Of a stretch of DNA of 46,118 nucleotides, positions 23,791 to 30,791 are shown piece by piece; the first letter of the stretch is position 1; the number at the start of each line of letters is the position of its first letter. The notes beneath the pieces were generated by a model that searched no databases, was not told where the DNA came from, and saw nothing but the letters and a program-made list of their open reading frames with translations. The stretch covers positions 1-46,118 of the forward strand of contig JAGLMD010000082.1 of NCBI GenBank assembly GCA_023140175.1. The letters are read 5' to 3'. This stretch comes from Nanobdellota archaeon (GTDB taxonomy: Archaea > Nanobdellota > Nanobdellia > Woesearchaeales > WJIZ01). Position numbers and translations under genes: made by a program.

Positions 23791-24001
23791 ATGGGCTCGT
23801 CCTGTTTAAATGGCAAAGCCATTTTAACATGCTCAGGAACCGAATCAAAATGGTCTGATGGTTCCTGACATATCTTCACGCTTTAGCGTAGAGTATTACG
23901 GACCCGCATTACAGTTAGCAAATTTTTGGAATCATTGAGTCGAGCCACAGGTTCGAGCCCATATTCACTTGCTAAAGCAAGAGGTATTAGGCTCGACTCA
24001 A
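23791..24001 (+). ncRNA. Candidate structured RNA gene upstream of tRNA-Val
   Basis: ATGGGCTCG (23791-23799) pairs with 23954-23962, and CCTGT (23801-23805) pairs with ACAGG (23947-23951), closing about 170 nt. Inside are hairpins 808-824 (AAA loop), 833-868 (9-bp TCAGGAACC stem) and 878-889 (last three digits, all 23xxx). A competing 12-bp helix joins TTGAGTCGAGCC (23935-23946) with 23990-24001. A TATA box at 23758-23766 is correctly spaced. I checked for RNase P, SRP, 5S and tRNA hallmarks and found none. Confidence 0.5.
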
Positions 24002-24031
24002 CGATAAATGCAGATAATCATTATAATTAAC

Positions 24032-24129
24032 GGGCCCTTAGTCTAGTGGCTAGATTGTTTAAAATCAATCCTATAGATGACGTCACCTCGACATGGTGAA
24101 GGTCCCCGGTTCGAATCCGGGAGGGCCCA
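24032..24129 (+). tRNA. tRNA-Val(GAC)-like gene with a 25-nt insertion in the D-arm
   Basis: Acceptor GGGCCCT (24032-24038) pairs with AGGGCCC (24122-24128), followed by discriminator A. The T-arm is CCCGG-TTCGAAT-CCGGG. The anticodon stem TCACC/GGTGA encloses TCGACAT with anticodon GAC at 24090-24092. About 25 nt (roughly 24053-24077) interrupt the D-loop; removing them gives a normal 73-nt tRNA with D-stem GTCT/TGAC. The insert contains a GATTG/CAATC hairpin, as in archaeal introns, but no clean bulge-helix-bulge is visible. Position 33 is C rather than the near-universal U, so function is not certain. Confidence 0.7.
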
Positions 24130-24207
24130 TTAATTTTTTGTCAAGAATTAATCTCTAATTTCCAGCTGTCTTTCTAAATATTCATGAAAAAGAGGTCAAG
24201 TTCAATC

Positions 24208-24220
24208 GATTTTCTCGCAA
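24208..24220 (+). repeat. Inverted repeat, left copy, flanking the C39-like gene
   Basis: GATTTTCTCGCAA is the exact reverse complement of 24872-24884. The two copies flank one gene closely (24 nt before its start and 1 nt after its stop), like the ends of a small inserted cassette. Confidence 0.6.
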
Positions 24221-24243
24221 TATTAATATAATGGCAGTACTCC

Positions 24244-24870
24244 ATGCCTTATATGAAGCTGCATATTCCATTCTATCCTATGCCTAAAGAGAAAGCGAAT
24301 TATTGCGGTCAATTTGTATTAAAACCAATATTTGAATATCTTCTTAAAAAACAATATAACATAGAATCTCTATCAAAATTAAGTGAAAAATTTGATGATG
24401 GATTTACTTTAACAGTTGGATTAGCATATGCAGGATTGCATGAAAAATTAAAAGTTAAATATATAACAAAAAGTAAAGAGTTAATTTCTAATGAAGGGGT
24501 ACCAGATGTTGAAAATATGTATAATAACGCCAAACTTAATGATATTCAAAATAGGGCAGAAGTCTTATTGAATAAATCAAAGAGGCTTGGATTGCAGTTT
24601 GAAATTAGAGAACCCGATATTTCTGAATTAATAAAAGAAATTGATAAACACAGCCCCATTGTCGTAATTATTGATTTTGGCAAAATATACAATATTGATA
24701 GGCAAATTTTCCATTTTGTTATTGTTACCGGGTATGATGATAAAAACGTATATTTTCATGATGTTGGCCCAAAAAATCCAGCACCACATAAAAAAATTGA
24801 AAAAAAACACTTCTTAAAGGCATGGAGCGCTCTAGGTACAGATATGGACACTGTAATATTTTCAAAATAA
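24244..24870 (+). CDS. C39-like cysteine peptidase family protein
   Basis: A 208-residue protein resembling the peptidase C39-like group. The nucleophile region Y-C-G-Q-F-V-L-K-P-I-F-E-Y-L is at about residues 20-33, and the catalytic His region H-F-V-I-V-T-G-Y-D-D-K-N-V-Y-F-H-D appears near 157-173. There is no transporter domain and no signal peptide, so a bacteriocin-exporter role is not supported; a cytoplasmic peptidase or amidase is more likely. AT-rich codon use and flanking 13-bp inverted repeats suggest it arrived as a unit. A tRNA lies directly upstream. Confidence 0.75.
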   Translation: MPYMKLHIPFYPMPKEKANYCGQFVLKPIFEYLLKKQYNIESLSKLSEKFDDGFTLTVGLAYAGLHEKLKVKYITKSKELISNEGVPDVENMYNNAKLNDIQNRAEVLLNKSKRLGLQFEIREPDISELIKEIDKHSPIVVIIDFGKIYNIDRQIFHFVIVTGYDDKNVYFHDVGPKNPAPHKKIEKKHFLKAWSALGTDMDTVIFSK

Positions 24871-24871
24871 A

Positions 24872-24884
24872 TTGCGAGAAAATC
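24872..24884 (+). repeat. Inverted repeat, right copy, flanking the C39-like gene
   Basis: TTGCGAGAAAATC begins 1 nt after the gene's stop codon and is the exact complement of 24208-24220. It might also act as a terminator partner, but 650 nt apart that is unlikely. No transposase lies between the copies. Confidence 0.6.
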
Positions 24885-25017
24885 AACTTTTCAGCCAAAA
24901 TCCTGATGGCCCCATTCTTAATCCTAAACCTATCACAAGTTTTATATATCTCTTTTTTATATTTAAAGCTTCAGAGGTGAAACTATCGCTAAAGAAAAAT
25001 ACTCCGGGTATATATTT

Positions 25018-26043
25018 ATGGTGGTCTTTGCAATACTGCTTGTTCTGGTATTCTTTATCTTAAAGCCTTTTATTAACGCAATATTAGCTAGTTTTATCAT
25101 AGCTTATATCTTCTATCCAGTCTACAAATTAGTAAAAAAAGTGGTAAAAAACGAATCTTTAGCTTCTTTTTTAGTCAGTATTCTCGTTGTTCTCATTTTT
25201 ACAATTCCATTGGTATTTCTTGCGAATGCCTTATCAAATCAGGCAGTGGACATATATGCCTTTACTAAAGTCAAACTTGATGAATTGGAAGGGGGAGCCA
25301 TATCCGAGCAGCAATGTGGTGAAAGCAACATCATCTGCAGAATTTCCCTTATACTTGAAAAATACCTGGGTGATCCTGTTGTAAACTCCCAGGTTCAGGC
25401 CCTTACTAAGAATGCTACAGTTTTCTTGGCAAATGCCGCAGCTAACTTTGTATTTTCCATTCCCAGATATCTTATCAGCTTTTTTATCATGGTGTTTATA
25501 TTATTCTATCTTCTAAAATCAGGCAGCAATGTTATGGAAAGGATAAAAGGACTCCTGCCTTTAAAGAAAGTACATAGAAAAAATATCTTTGAGCAGTTGA
25601 AAGATGTTACATATGCAGTTATTTACGGGCATATACTTGTAGCAGCTATCCAGGCACTTATAGGTGGAATTGCTTTCTGGATATTTGGGATTAAATCCCC
25701 CATCCTATGGGCTGTAATTATGTTCTTTTTTGCATTGATGCCTTTCTTAGGCACACCAGTTATATGGATTCCTGCAGTTATCTTTAAATTTATGGCAAGC
25801 CACCCTCTCCAAGCCACTGGATTGCTCATAATAGGCTTGTTTATCTCAACAATTGATAATTTCATCAAGCCGAAGATAGTTTCAGAAAAAGCCAAAGTCC
25901 ATCCTGTCATAGTTCTTCTTGGGGTTATTGGCGGGCTTTCTTTATTCGGTATTATCGGAATAATCATAGGCCCTGTAATACTTTCCATATTTATGGCTTT
26001 CTTGGATATATATGAGGAGAGAGAAATTGAAGCTAAAGGTTAA
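25018..26043 (+). CDS. AI-2E/PerM family permease
   Basis: A roughly 341-residue membrane protein of the AI-2 exporter/PerM family, with about eight hydrophobic segments. It carries the family's F-I-I-A-Y-I-F-Y-P-V-Y near the start, and I-S-T-I-D-N-F-I-K-P-K-I-V and L-F-G-I-I-G-I-I-I-G-P near the C-terminus. The substrate is unknown; some members export autoinducer-2 and others act in Na+/H+ exchange. A GAGGTGA site (24974-24980) lies just before an in-frame ATC (24985) that would add 11 residues, so the true start may be non-ATG. The stop overlaps the next gene. Confidence 0.85.
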   Translation: MVVFAILLVLVFFILKPFINAILASFIIAYIFYPVYKLVKKVVKNESLASFLVSILVVLIFTIPLVFLANALSNQAVDIYAFTKVKLDELEGGAISEQQCGESNIICRISLILEKYLGDPVVNSQVQALTKNATVFLANAAANFVFSIPRYLISFFIMVFILFYLLKSGSNVMERIKGLLPLKKVHRKNIFEQLKDVTYAVIYGHILVAAIQALIGGIAFWIFGIKSPILWAVIMFFFALMPFLGTPVIWIPAVIFKFMASHPLQATGLLIIGLFISTIDNFIKPKIVSEKAKVHPVIVLLGVIGGLSLFGIIGIIIGPVILSIFMAFLDIYEEREIEAKG

Positions 26044-27514
26044 AGCATTAGGAATTTCTACAGGCGGCCCATTGGTAGCAGTCATAAATGAAGAAGATGC
26101 CAAGATTCTGGATTTACATCCCTCGGACAGGATAAAGATTTTCCACGGCGAGAATTTCGAAACAACAGTTGTCGATATAGCGAAAAGATCGAGTAGAATA
26201 CCTAAGGGGTCTATCGGAGCGATGGACGAATTATCTGATTCTATGAATTTAAAAGATAATTCTTTAGTCACAATTAAAGTTGCCAGAAAGCCCCTTTCTT
26301 TAGATTACATAAAGAAAAAGCTTGATGGATATCATTTAAGCAGGGAAGAGATTGAGCAGATTATATGGGATATTGTTCATAATAAGCTTAGTGATGTAGA
26401 GCTTACTTTTTTCATATCAGCATGTTATTGCAATCCAAATACCATGGATGAAACAGTCTGGCTCACAAAGGCAATGGCGCAGGAAGGCCAGATACTTAAA
26501 CTGAATAAAAAAGTAATAATAGATAAGCATTCGATTGGCGGCATCCCAGGCAACAGGACAACCATGATTCTTGTTCCTATAATGGCTGCTGCCGGCTATA
26601 CAATGCCTAAAACAAGCAGTCGCGCAATTACTTCTCCTGCCGGAACAGCAGATACAATGGAAGTCTTAGCTAAAGTTATTTTTCCTTTTCAAAAGATGAA
26701 AGATATAATCAGTAAGGCAAATACCTGCATTGTCTGGGGCGGTGCTTTAAATCTGGCTCCAGCTGATGATAAGATAATAAATGTTGAAAAAACCTTGATG
26801 ATAGATGCAGAATCTCAGCTTCTTGCTTCTATTATGGCTAAAAAGCATTCTGTAAAATCTACACATGTTATCATTGATATTCCCGTGGGGCCTAACACAA
26901 AGATTACAGATTTAAGAAAAGCAAAGAATCTTGAAAAAAAATTCCGGCAGTTAGGTAAGAAGCTCGGAATGGAAATAAAAGTTATCTTAACAGATGGAAA
27001 ACAGCCCATAGGGAATGGAATAGGCCCTGCTTTGGAAGCCCGAGATGTCCTGAAAGTTCTTAGGCAGGATATTGGCAGGCCCCTTGATCTGGAGAAAAAA
27101 TGCCTCTTAATGGCTGCAAACTTATTTAGGATTCTTGGAAAGGAGGATGGATTAAACATCGCCAGAAAGATATTAAAAACCGGAAAAGCATATGAAAAGA
27201 TGAAGCAGATAATAAAATTGCAGAAAGGTGCCCCTAATATAAAGCCGGAAGAGATACCTCTTGCAAAATTTGAATATGATATGATCGCAAAAAAGACAGG
27301 CAAAATAAAGTCAATAAATAATCTTTCGATAGCTAAACTGGCAAGGATAGCAGGAGCCCCAAAAAATCAAGGCGCAGGGATCTATCTTTACAAACACATA
27401 GGAAATAATATAAGAAAAGGGGAAAAAATTCTTACAGTATATTCAGGCACAAAAGAAGGAATAAATTATGTAAGAGATAGTCTCGGCAGCATGGCTGATA
27501 TAGTTGTTTACTGA
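26012..27514 (+). CDS. deoA: AMP phosphorylase
   Basis: A roughly 500-residue archaeal AMP phosphorylase (thymidine phosphorylase superfamily), which releases the base of a nucleoside monophosphate and makes ribose 1,5-bisphosphate. The extra N-terminal domain (residues 1-85) typical of archaeal forms is present. The catalytic core carries D-K-H-S-I-G-G-I-P-G-N-R-T-T-M and S-S-R-A-I-T-S-P-A-G-T-A-D-T-M-E. Start may be ATG 26012 or TTG 26027. It overlaps the permease gene. No ribose-bisphosphate isomerase or RuBisCO is in the window, so the rest of that salvage route is not shown. Confidence 0.93.
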   Translation: MRREKLKLKVKALGISTGGPLVAVINEEDAKILDLHPSDRIKIFHGENFETTVVDIAKRSSRIPKGSIGAMDELSDSMNLKDNSLVTIKVARKPLSLDYIKKKLDGYHLSREEIEQIIWDIVHNKLSDVELTFFISACYCNPNTMDETVWLTKAMAQEGQILKLNKKVIIDKHSIGGIPGNRTTMILVPIMAAAGYTMPKTSSRAITSPAGTADTMEVLAKVIFPFQKMKDIISKANTCIVWGGALNLAPADDKIINVEKTLMIDAESQLLASIMAKKHSVKSTHVIIDIPVGPNTKITDLRKAKNLEKKFRQLGKKLGMEIKVILTDGKQPIGNGIGPALEARDVLKVLRQDIGRPLDLEKKCLLMAANLFRILGKEDGLNIARKILKTGKAYEKMKQIIKLQKGAPNIKPEEIPLAKFEYDMIAKKTGKIKSINNLSIAKLARIAGAPKNQGAGIYLYKHIGNNIRKGEKILTVYSGTKEGINYVRDSLGSMADIVVY

Positions 27515-27762
27515 GATTATTCTTAAAAAGTTGCCCATTGCATATGATGCATAGGCCGCCCGATACTATGGCTATTTCGGTTGTCTTTGTATCTCATTGG
27601 ACTCACTTCCCTTATGGGCCCCATCATTTTACCACAAATATTATGTATAAACAAAATAGAAAAAGATTTTGCAATTCATCTGCATCCTAAAGGATGCAGG
27701 ATTTCCTGCTCAGGCTCATTTAATTCGAAACATATTTAAACAATTTCTTATCAATTGCTTCT
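27515..27762. other. Intergenic region, 248 bp, with one strong hairpin
   Basis: I see no gene here. CTGCATCCT (27680-27688) and AGGATGCAG (27691-27699) form a short perfect hairpin just before the histone promoter. A TATA-like element (CATATTTAAAC) near 27731-27741 serves the histone gene. Weak pairings near 27545-27585 (TGCAT-ATG-ATGCA) do not build a recognisable RNA. Confidence 0.5.
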
Positions 27763-27975
27763 ATGCCAAGACCAGGTTCAATAATTCCAAAAGCGCCAAT
27801 ATCAAAGCTGATGCAGAAAGAAGGTGCAAAAAGAGTTTCTGAAGGAGCTGTCGAAGCACTGACAAGCTATCTTATAGATTATGCTTCAGAACTCAGTGAA
27901 AGGGCTGCAAAAATAGCAAGGCATTCAGGAAGAAAGACAATTAAAGCAGGAGATATTAAGATTGCTGTTAAGTAA
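27763..27975 (+). CDS. Archaeal histone
   Basis: A 70-residue minimal histone fold with no tail. The N-terminal I-P-K-A-P-I-S-K-L-M-Q-K-E-G-A is the classic start of HMf-like histones, and the C-terminus has the R-H-S-G-R-K-T-I-K-A-G-D-I-K-I-A-V-K loop-helix. Basic residues that contact the DNA minor groove are kept. It would dimerise and wrap DNA. A TATA element about 25-30 nt upstream suggests a leaderless transcript. Only one copy lies in the window. Confidence 0.96.
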   Translation: MPRPGSIIPKAPISKLMQKEGAKRVSEGAVEALTSYLIDYASELSERAAKIARHSGRKTIKAGDIKIAVK

Positions 27976-28011
27976 TTATACTGTCTTAAAGTATATATGG
28001 GGGGTAGTAAA

Positions 28012-28611
28012 ATGAAATTAAAAAACTTTATTGCTTTATCTTTGATAATTTTGACAATGTTTATTGTTTATGCATGTTCAGAACCTAAATTAGATAATCC
28101 GCAGCAAGAACCACTCACTGAACCGGAAGATACAGTTGAAGAGCAGCCAGAAGAGGAACCAGTGGAGGAACTCCGGGAAGAAGAGCCAAAAGAAGAAACA
28201 TGTTCTGACAAAGCTGTAAAATTAATTCCTGAAACACTTAGCCTGATCTTACCATCAAGCTATAATCCTAACACAACAGGCTGGCAGATAGAAGAAGATA
28301 GCAAATGGGAAGATGGTTCTTTGATAGATTTTAAGGGAGAGATAGAATTCCAGAAAGGGCGCTATTCCGGCGAAAACACAAATTACTGGTACACAAGAAA
28401 TATCCAGAACGAGAAATTATTCGGCGAGGGCGGCCTTAAATATTCAAAGCAAGTTACAACCATAGAAGGAATCACAGGAAAGAATGAATTCTTGATCAAA
28501 GTAGATCTGAATCCAATCTTGATTGTAGAGCCTACAGAGCCCTTTGACCCTTACAGGGGCAGTTTTGAGATTATTGATATCAAGTTTGTCGAATGCAGGT
28601 GGATTGAATAA
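28012..28611 (+). CDS. Secreted lipoprotein with Glu-rich linker
   Basis: A 199-residue predicted lipoprotein. The signal peptide is M-K-L-K-N-F-I-A-L-S-L-I-I-L-T-M-F and its lipobox I-V-Y-A-C places the lipidated Cys at about residue 22. An acidic Pro/Glu linker covers about 30-65. A globular domain follows with W-Q-I-E-E-D-S-K-W and N-Y-W-Y-T-R-N segments and a single late Cys. The start is the ATG after a GGGGGG run; an upstream frame from 27997 is also open. No family recognised. Likely exposed on the cell surface. Confidence 0.75.
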   Translation: MKLKNFIALSLIILTMFIVYACSEPKLDNPQQEPLTEPEDTVEEQPEEEPVEELREEEPKEETCSDKAVKLIPETLSLILPSSYNPNTTGWQIEEDSKWEDGSLIDFKGEIEFQKGRYSGENTNYWYTRNIQNEKLFGEGGLKYSKQVTTIEGITGKNEFLIKVDLNPILIVEPTEPFDPYRGSFEIIDIKFVECRWIE

Positions 28612-28659
28612 TCCACTTAGTTAATTTTTTATATTCCCTATTTCCCCCCCATACTTGAT

Positions 28660-28778
28660 GGGCTGGTAATTCAGTTCGGTAGAATGCTTGGTTGGCAATC
28701 GAGTTGCCCCGGGTTCAAATAGTTGGAGACAAAGTCTACAACGATTTCAAGCTCCGCTTGAATTTCCCGGTCAGTCCA
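28660..28778 (+). tRNA. tRNA-Ala(GGC) with predicted 45-nt intron in the T-loop
   Basis: Acceptor GGGCTGG pairs with TCAGTCC and keeps the G3:U70 pair (28662:28775) that identifies tRNA-Ala. The D-stem is ATTC/GAAT, the anticodon stem CTTGG/TCGAG encloses TTGGCAA, and the anticodon is GGC (28694-28696). T-stem CCGGG (28709-28713) resumes as CCCGG at 28766-28770. The intervening intron, about 28720-28764, leaves a mature T-loop TTCAAAT and a 74-nt tRNA. Its flanks form a bulge-helix-bulge: TTCAA/TTGAA with 3-nt bulges ATA and TTT. The intron holds two further hairpins. Confidence 0.85.
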
Positions 28779-28891
28779 TTCTTTTATTTTTCTCAGATAA
28801 ATTTATCTAAAAGAATAAAAGTTAGAAGTAGTGTTAGTTAATTATAACCTGCTTAAGAAGATTTATATAATAGTTATCTCATAGTACTTAC

Positions 28892-29728
28892 ATGGCATCA
28901 GTAGATTTGTCTGAACTAAAAAGAATTCTTAAAAAGATACTTCAAGCTTATCGCATAAGGCTAAAATGCATGGTTAAAAGACGCGATGCATTAATGAAGA
29001 TAGCAACAAGATTCGAATATATAAATGATTACCCTGATATCTATAAGGATTTACAATATTGTTTAAGGTATGAAAAAAAATTATTAGATATTATTTCTAA
29101 AGAGGAAAAAGGAGCTGAGAACCAAATTGTACTTGCCTTAAACATATTGAAATCATCTATCCCTAACTTAGAGGAAGCTGCTCAAAAGGATAGAAGCTTA
29201 AAACGTCAATTAAAAAGAGATGAAATAAAAGTAAGGGGTGCTATTGAGATATGCAATGCAGCAGTTGATTTCTTAGAAGCAGCTGATAATGATATAAAAA
29301 GTATTGAGAAAAGAATGAAGCTCGAGGAGTATTTCATTGAAAAGCCGGCTGAAGAAAGCTTCAATAAATTTATTAAAGAATGGCAGAAAGAACTTATTGC
29401 AAATAATACTCTACTTAAACATATAAAAAAGATAGTGAAAAAGGTAAAGCATAGAAATGAGATGTGGATAGATTATGTTAAATATTCCGGAGCAGCTACT
29501 GGGGTAATGGGCGCAACTGGTGCAGGGATAGCACATGCAGCTTTAGGTCGTTTGGATACTACAATAGCTGGAGCTGCAATAGGTGCTAGTATAAGTTTCA
29601 TCGCTTTTGTTTTTAGTTTGTATGAATATTATAAAGATGTTGTGAAAATTGAAATTGAAGATAAAAAATTGATAGAAAGAATAATGAGTTCAAAGGGAAT
29701 CAAAATGCATTGGTGGAGCAAATTGTAA
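28892..29728 (+). CDS. Hypothetical protein with C-terminal glycine-rich membrane hairpin
   Basis: A 278-residue protein with a long Lys/Glu/Arg-rich helical or coiled-coil N-terminal part (residues 1-190). A Gly/Ala-rich double hydrophobic stretch follows (G-A-A-T-G-V-M-G-A-T-G-A-G-I-A-H-A-A-L-G near 198-217, then I-A-G-A-A-I-G-A-S-I-S-F-I-A-F-V near 223-238), which could form a membrane-inserting hairpin. The layout resembles effector-like or pore-forming proteins but no family is recognised. A TATA box at about 28861-28870 precedes the ATG by about 22 nt. It lies 114 nt after tRNA-Ala. Confidence 0.65.
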   Translation: MASVDLSELKRILKKILQAYRIRLKCMVKRRDALMKIATRFEYINDYPDIYKDLQYCLRYEKKLLDIISKEEKGAENQIVLALNILKSSIPNLEEAAQKDRSLKRQLKRDEIKVRGAIEICNAAVDFLEAADNDIKSIEKRMKLEEYFIEKPAEESFNKFIKEWQKELIANNTLLKHIKKIVKKVKHRNEMWIDYVKYSGAATGVMGATGAGIAHAALGRLDTTIAGAAIGASISFIAFVFSLYEYYKDVVKIEIEDKKLIERIMSSKGIKMHWWSKL

Positions 29729-29768
29729 TAATGTCTCATTTTAAAAAGAATTCCACATTACCTTAAGT

Positions 29769-30326
29769 ATGGATAAGGAATTAGAATTATTAATAGAAGT
29801 AGATTTTTTAATAAGAGAACAATCATTGTTATTAAGTCAATTCGAAGGATTAAAGATCGATTCAACTTGCGGCGGACATATAAGGACAGAAGAATGGGTG
29901 CCGCATAGGGATAGGGAAGGCAGTTATTTAGTATTATATTATTTTATTCCGGGATTAGATAGGGTCATAAATAGGAAGGATAGAAAAAATAATCCGGAAA
30001 ATGACATAGTTATAAATTATGAATATTTTGGACAAGAAATAAATCGGGAAGTGTTTGGTAATGGTGTACATGAGTCTGCTGATGAATTTATGTTTCTGCC
30101 TTTTGATGATATTCAGGGCCATTTGAGGAATCCAAAGATTCAGCAATTATATTTCGACTGCCCGCACTTATATTTTAAGGAGTTAAGAGAGAACTCAAAC
30201 TCAATTGAAACTAATTCCTGTTATGTGGAAATCCTGCAACACAGCCGGCATCTTTTACCAATAGAAAAGCAACAAGAAACTAATATCAATTGGAATATAT
30301 CCAACAGTCACTCTAATCTGACCTGA
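29769..30326 (+). CDS. Hypothetical 185-residue protein
   Basis: I do not recognise this protein. It is soluble, has two Cys (near residues 37 and 131), and contains many aromatic and acidic residues (Y-F-I-P-G-L-D-R-V-I-N-R). The last codons, S-H-S-N-L-T-stop, lie inside a sequence repeated at 32392-32440, where a similar tail S-H-S-N-L-A-stop can be read in a degenerate copy. It follows the glycine-rich hairpin protein by 40 nt and may be its partner. Confidence 0.6.
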   Translation: MDKELELLIEVDFLIREQSLLLSQFEGLKIDSTCGGHIRTEEWVPHRDREGSYLVLYYFIPGLDRVINRKDRKNNPENDIVINYEYFGQEINREVFGNGVHESADEFMFLPFDDIQGHLRNPKIQQLYFDCPHLYFKELRENSNSIETNSCYVEILQHSRHLLPIEKQQETNINWNISNSHSNLT

Positions 30327-30353
30327 TTGCAATCACCCTCAGCCAGTCCATTT
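30305..30353 (+). repeat. Dispersed repeat, copy 1
   Basis: The 49-nt stretch begins CAGTCACTC, spans the stop codon of the preceding gene, and ends GCCAGTCCA. The copy at 32392-32440 matches the first 26 nt with 3 differences and the last 9 exactly; the middle 11 nt diverge. Confidence 0.6.
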
Positions 30354-30384
30354 CTAAATTTTGATATTTTTTTATATTGCCACC

Positions 30385-30789
30385 CTAATTTGTTAATTTA
30401 TACCCCAAGTTCAAAAACTTACATTCGAATTCATAAAGTAATTTTTTTGCAACTGCAGGACACCCTGAAGATAGACGAATACTTTTTCCTTCAACAAATA
30501 TTGGATACTGTTTGCATACTGATGGTCTTAGCCTGTTCTTGTGAATTGTACATGAGCAGGCAGAAAGTCTTGGGCAAGATTTACCCAGGGATAATGCATA
30601 ATTTTTTTCATCTATTTGGATTATTATATCCCGATCTTTAAATTCTTTTATTCTATTTTGTGTAATCAGTTCTGCCTCTTTAAGCGTCAGCGCTAAATGC
30701 CCTTTTCTGCAACAGTATGCTTTACATTCTTCTATGCAAAAATTACTGATGGATCTTCTTGCTTCGTTTGCAACCTGTTCGATATCCAA
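30385..30789 (-). CDS. YkgJ-type cysteine-cluster protein
   Basis: A 134-residue protein with the YkgJ/UPF0153 cysteine pattern: C-x3-C-x3-C-C near residues 18-27, then C-P-R-L near 66-69, S-C-T-I-H, R-P-S-V-C-K-Q-Y-P and a final S-S-G-C-P. These probably bind zinc or an Fe-S cluster. The role of the family is unknown. It starts 2 nt after the DEAD-box helicase stop on the same strand, so the two are likely co-transcribed. Confidence 0.8.
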   Translation of the reverse strand: MDIEQVANEARRSISNFCIEECKAYCCRKGHLALTLKEAELITQNRIKEFKDRDIIIQIDEKNYALSLGKSCPRLSACSCTIHKNRLRPSVCKQYPIFVEGKSIRLSSGCPAVAKKLLYEFECKFLNLGYKLTN

Positions 30790-30791
30790 AC

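Noticed and set aside
23793-23960. tRNA with long introns: GGGCTCG/CGAGCCC acceptor plus A and a TTCGA T-loop-like sequence
   Set aside because: The 17 nt before the 3' acceptor strand do not form a T-arm, and no D-arm or anticodon arm can be found between.
23791-24001. RNase P RNA, SRP RNA, 5S rRNA or an H/ACA guide RNA
   Set aside because: Conserved RNase P CR I/CR V, SRP helix 8 and 5S features are missing. One hairpin is followed by ACA (23868-23870), but it is fully paired without a pseudouridylation pocket or clear K-turn.
24032-24129. Reading the locus as a long-variable-arm tRNA (Leu/Ser) with anticodon stem GATTG/CAATC
   Set aside because: That stem would use the same bases needed for the 3' strand of the D-stem, and its loop has eight bases. 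The intron model gives a normal 73-nt tRNA.
24872-25063. 63-codon frame upstream of the permease
   Set aside because: It overlaps the right inverted repeat and the permease promoter and has no coding character; it runs in a frame that conflicts with the permease start.
26012-27514. Complete AMP-RuBisCO salvage pathway
   Set aside because: Only the phosphorylase is present; no isomerase or RuBisCO gene is in the window.
30327-30641. 104-codon forward frame
   Set aside because: It lies antisense to the YkgJ-type protein, whose cysteine pattern is convincing.
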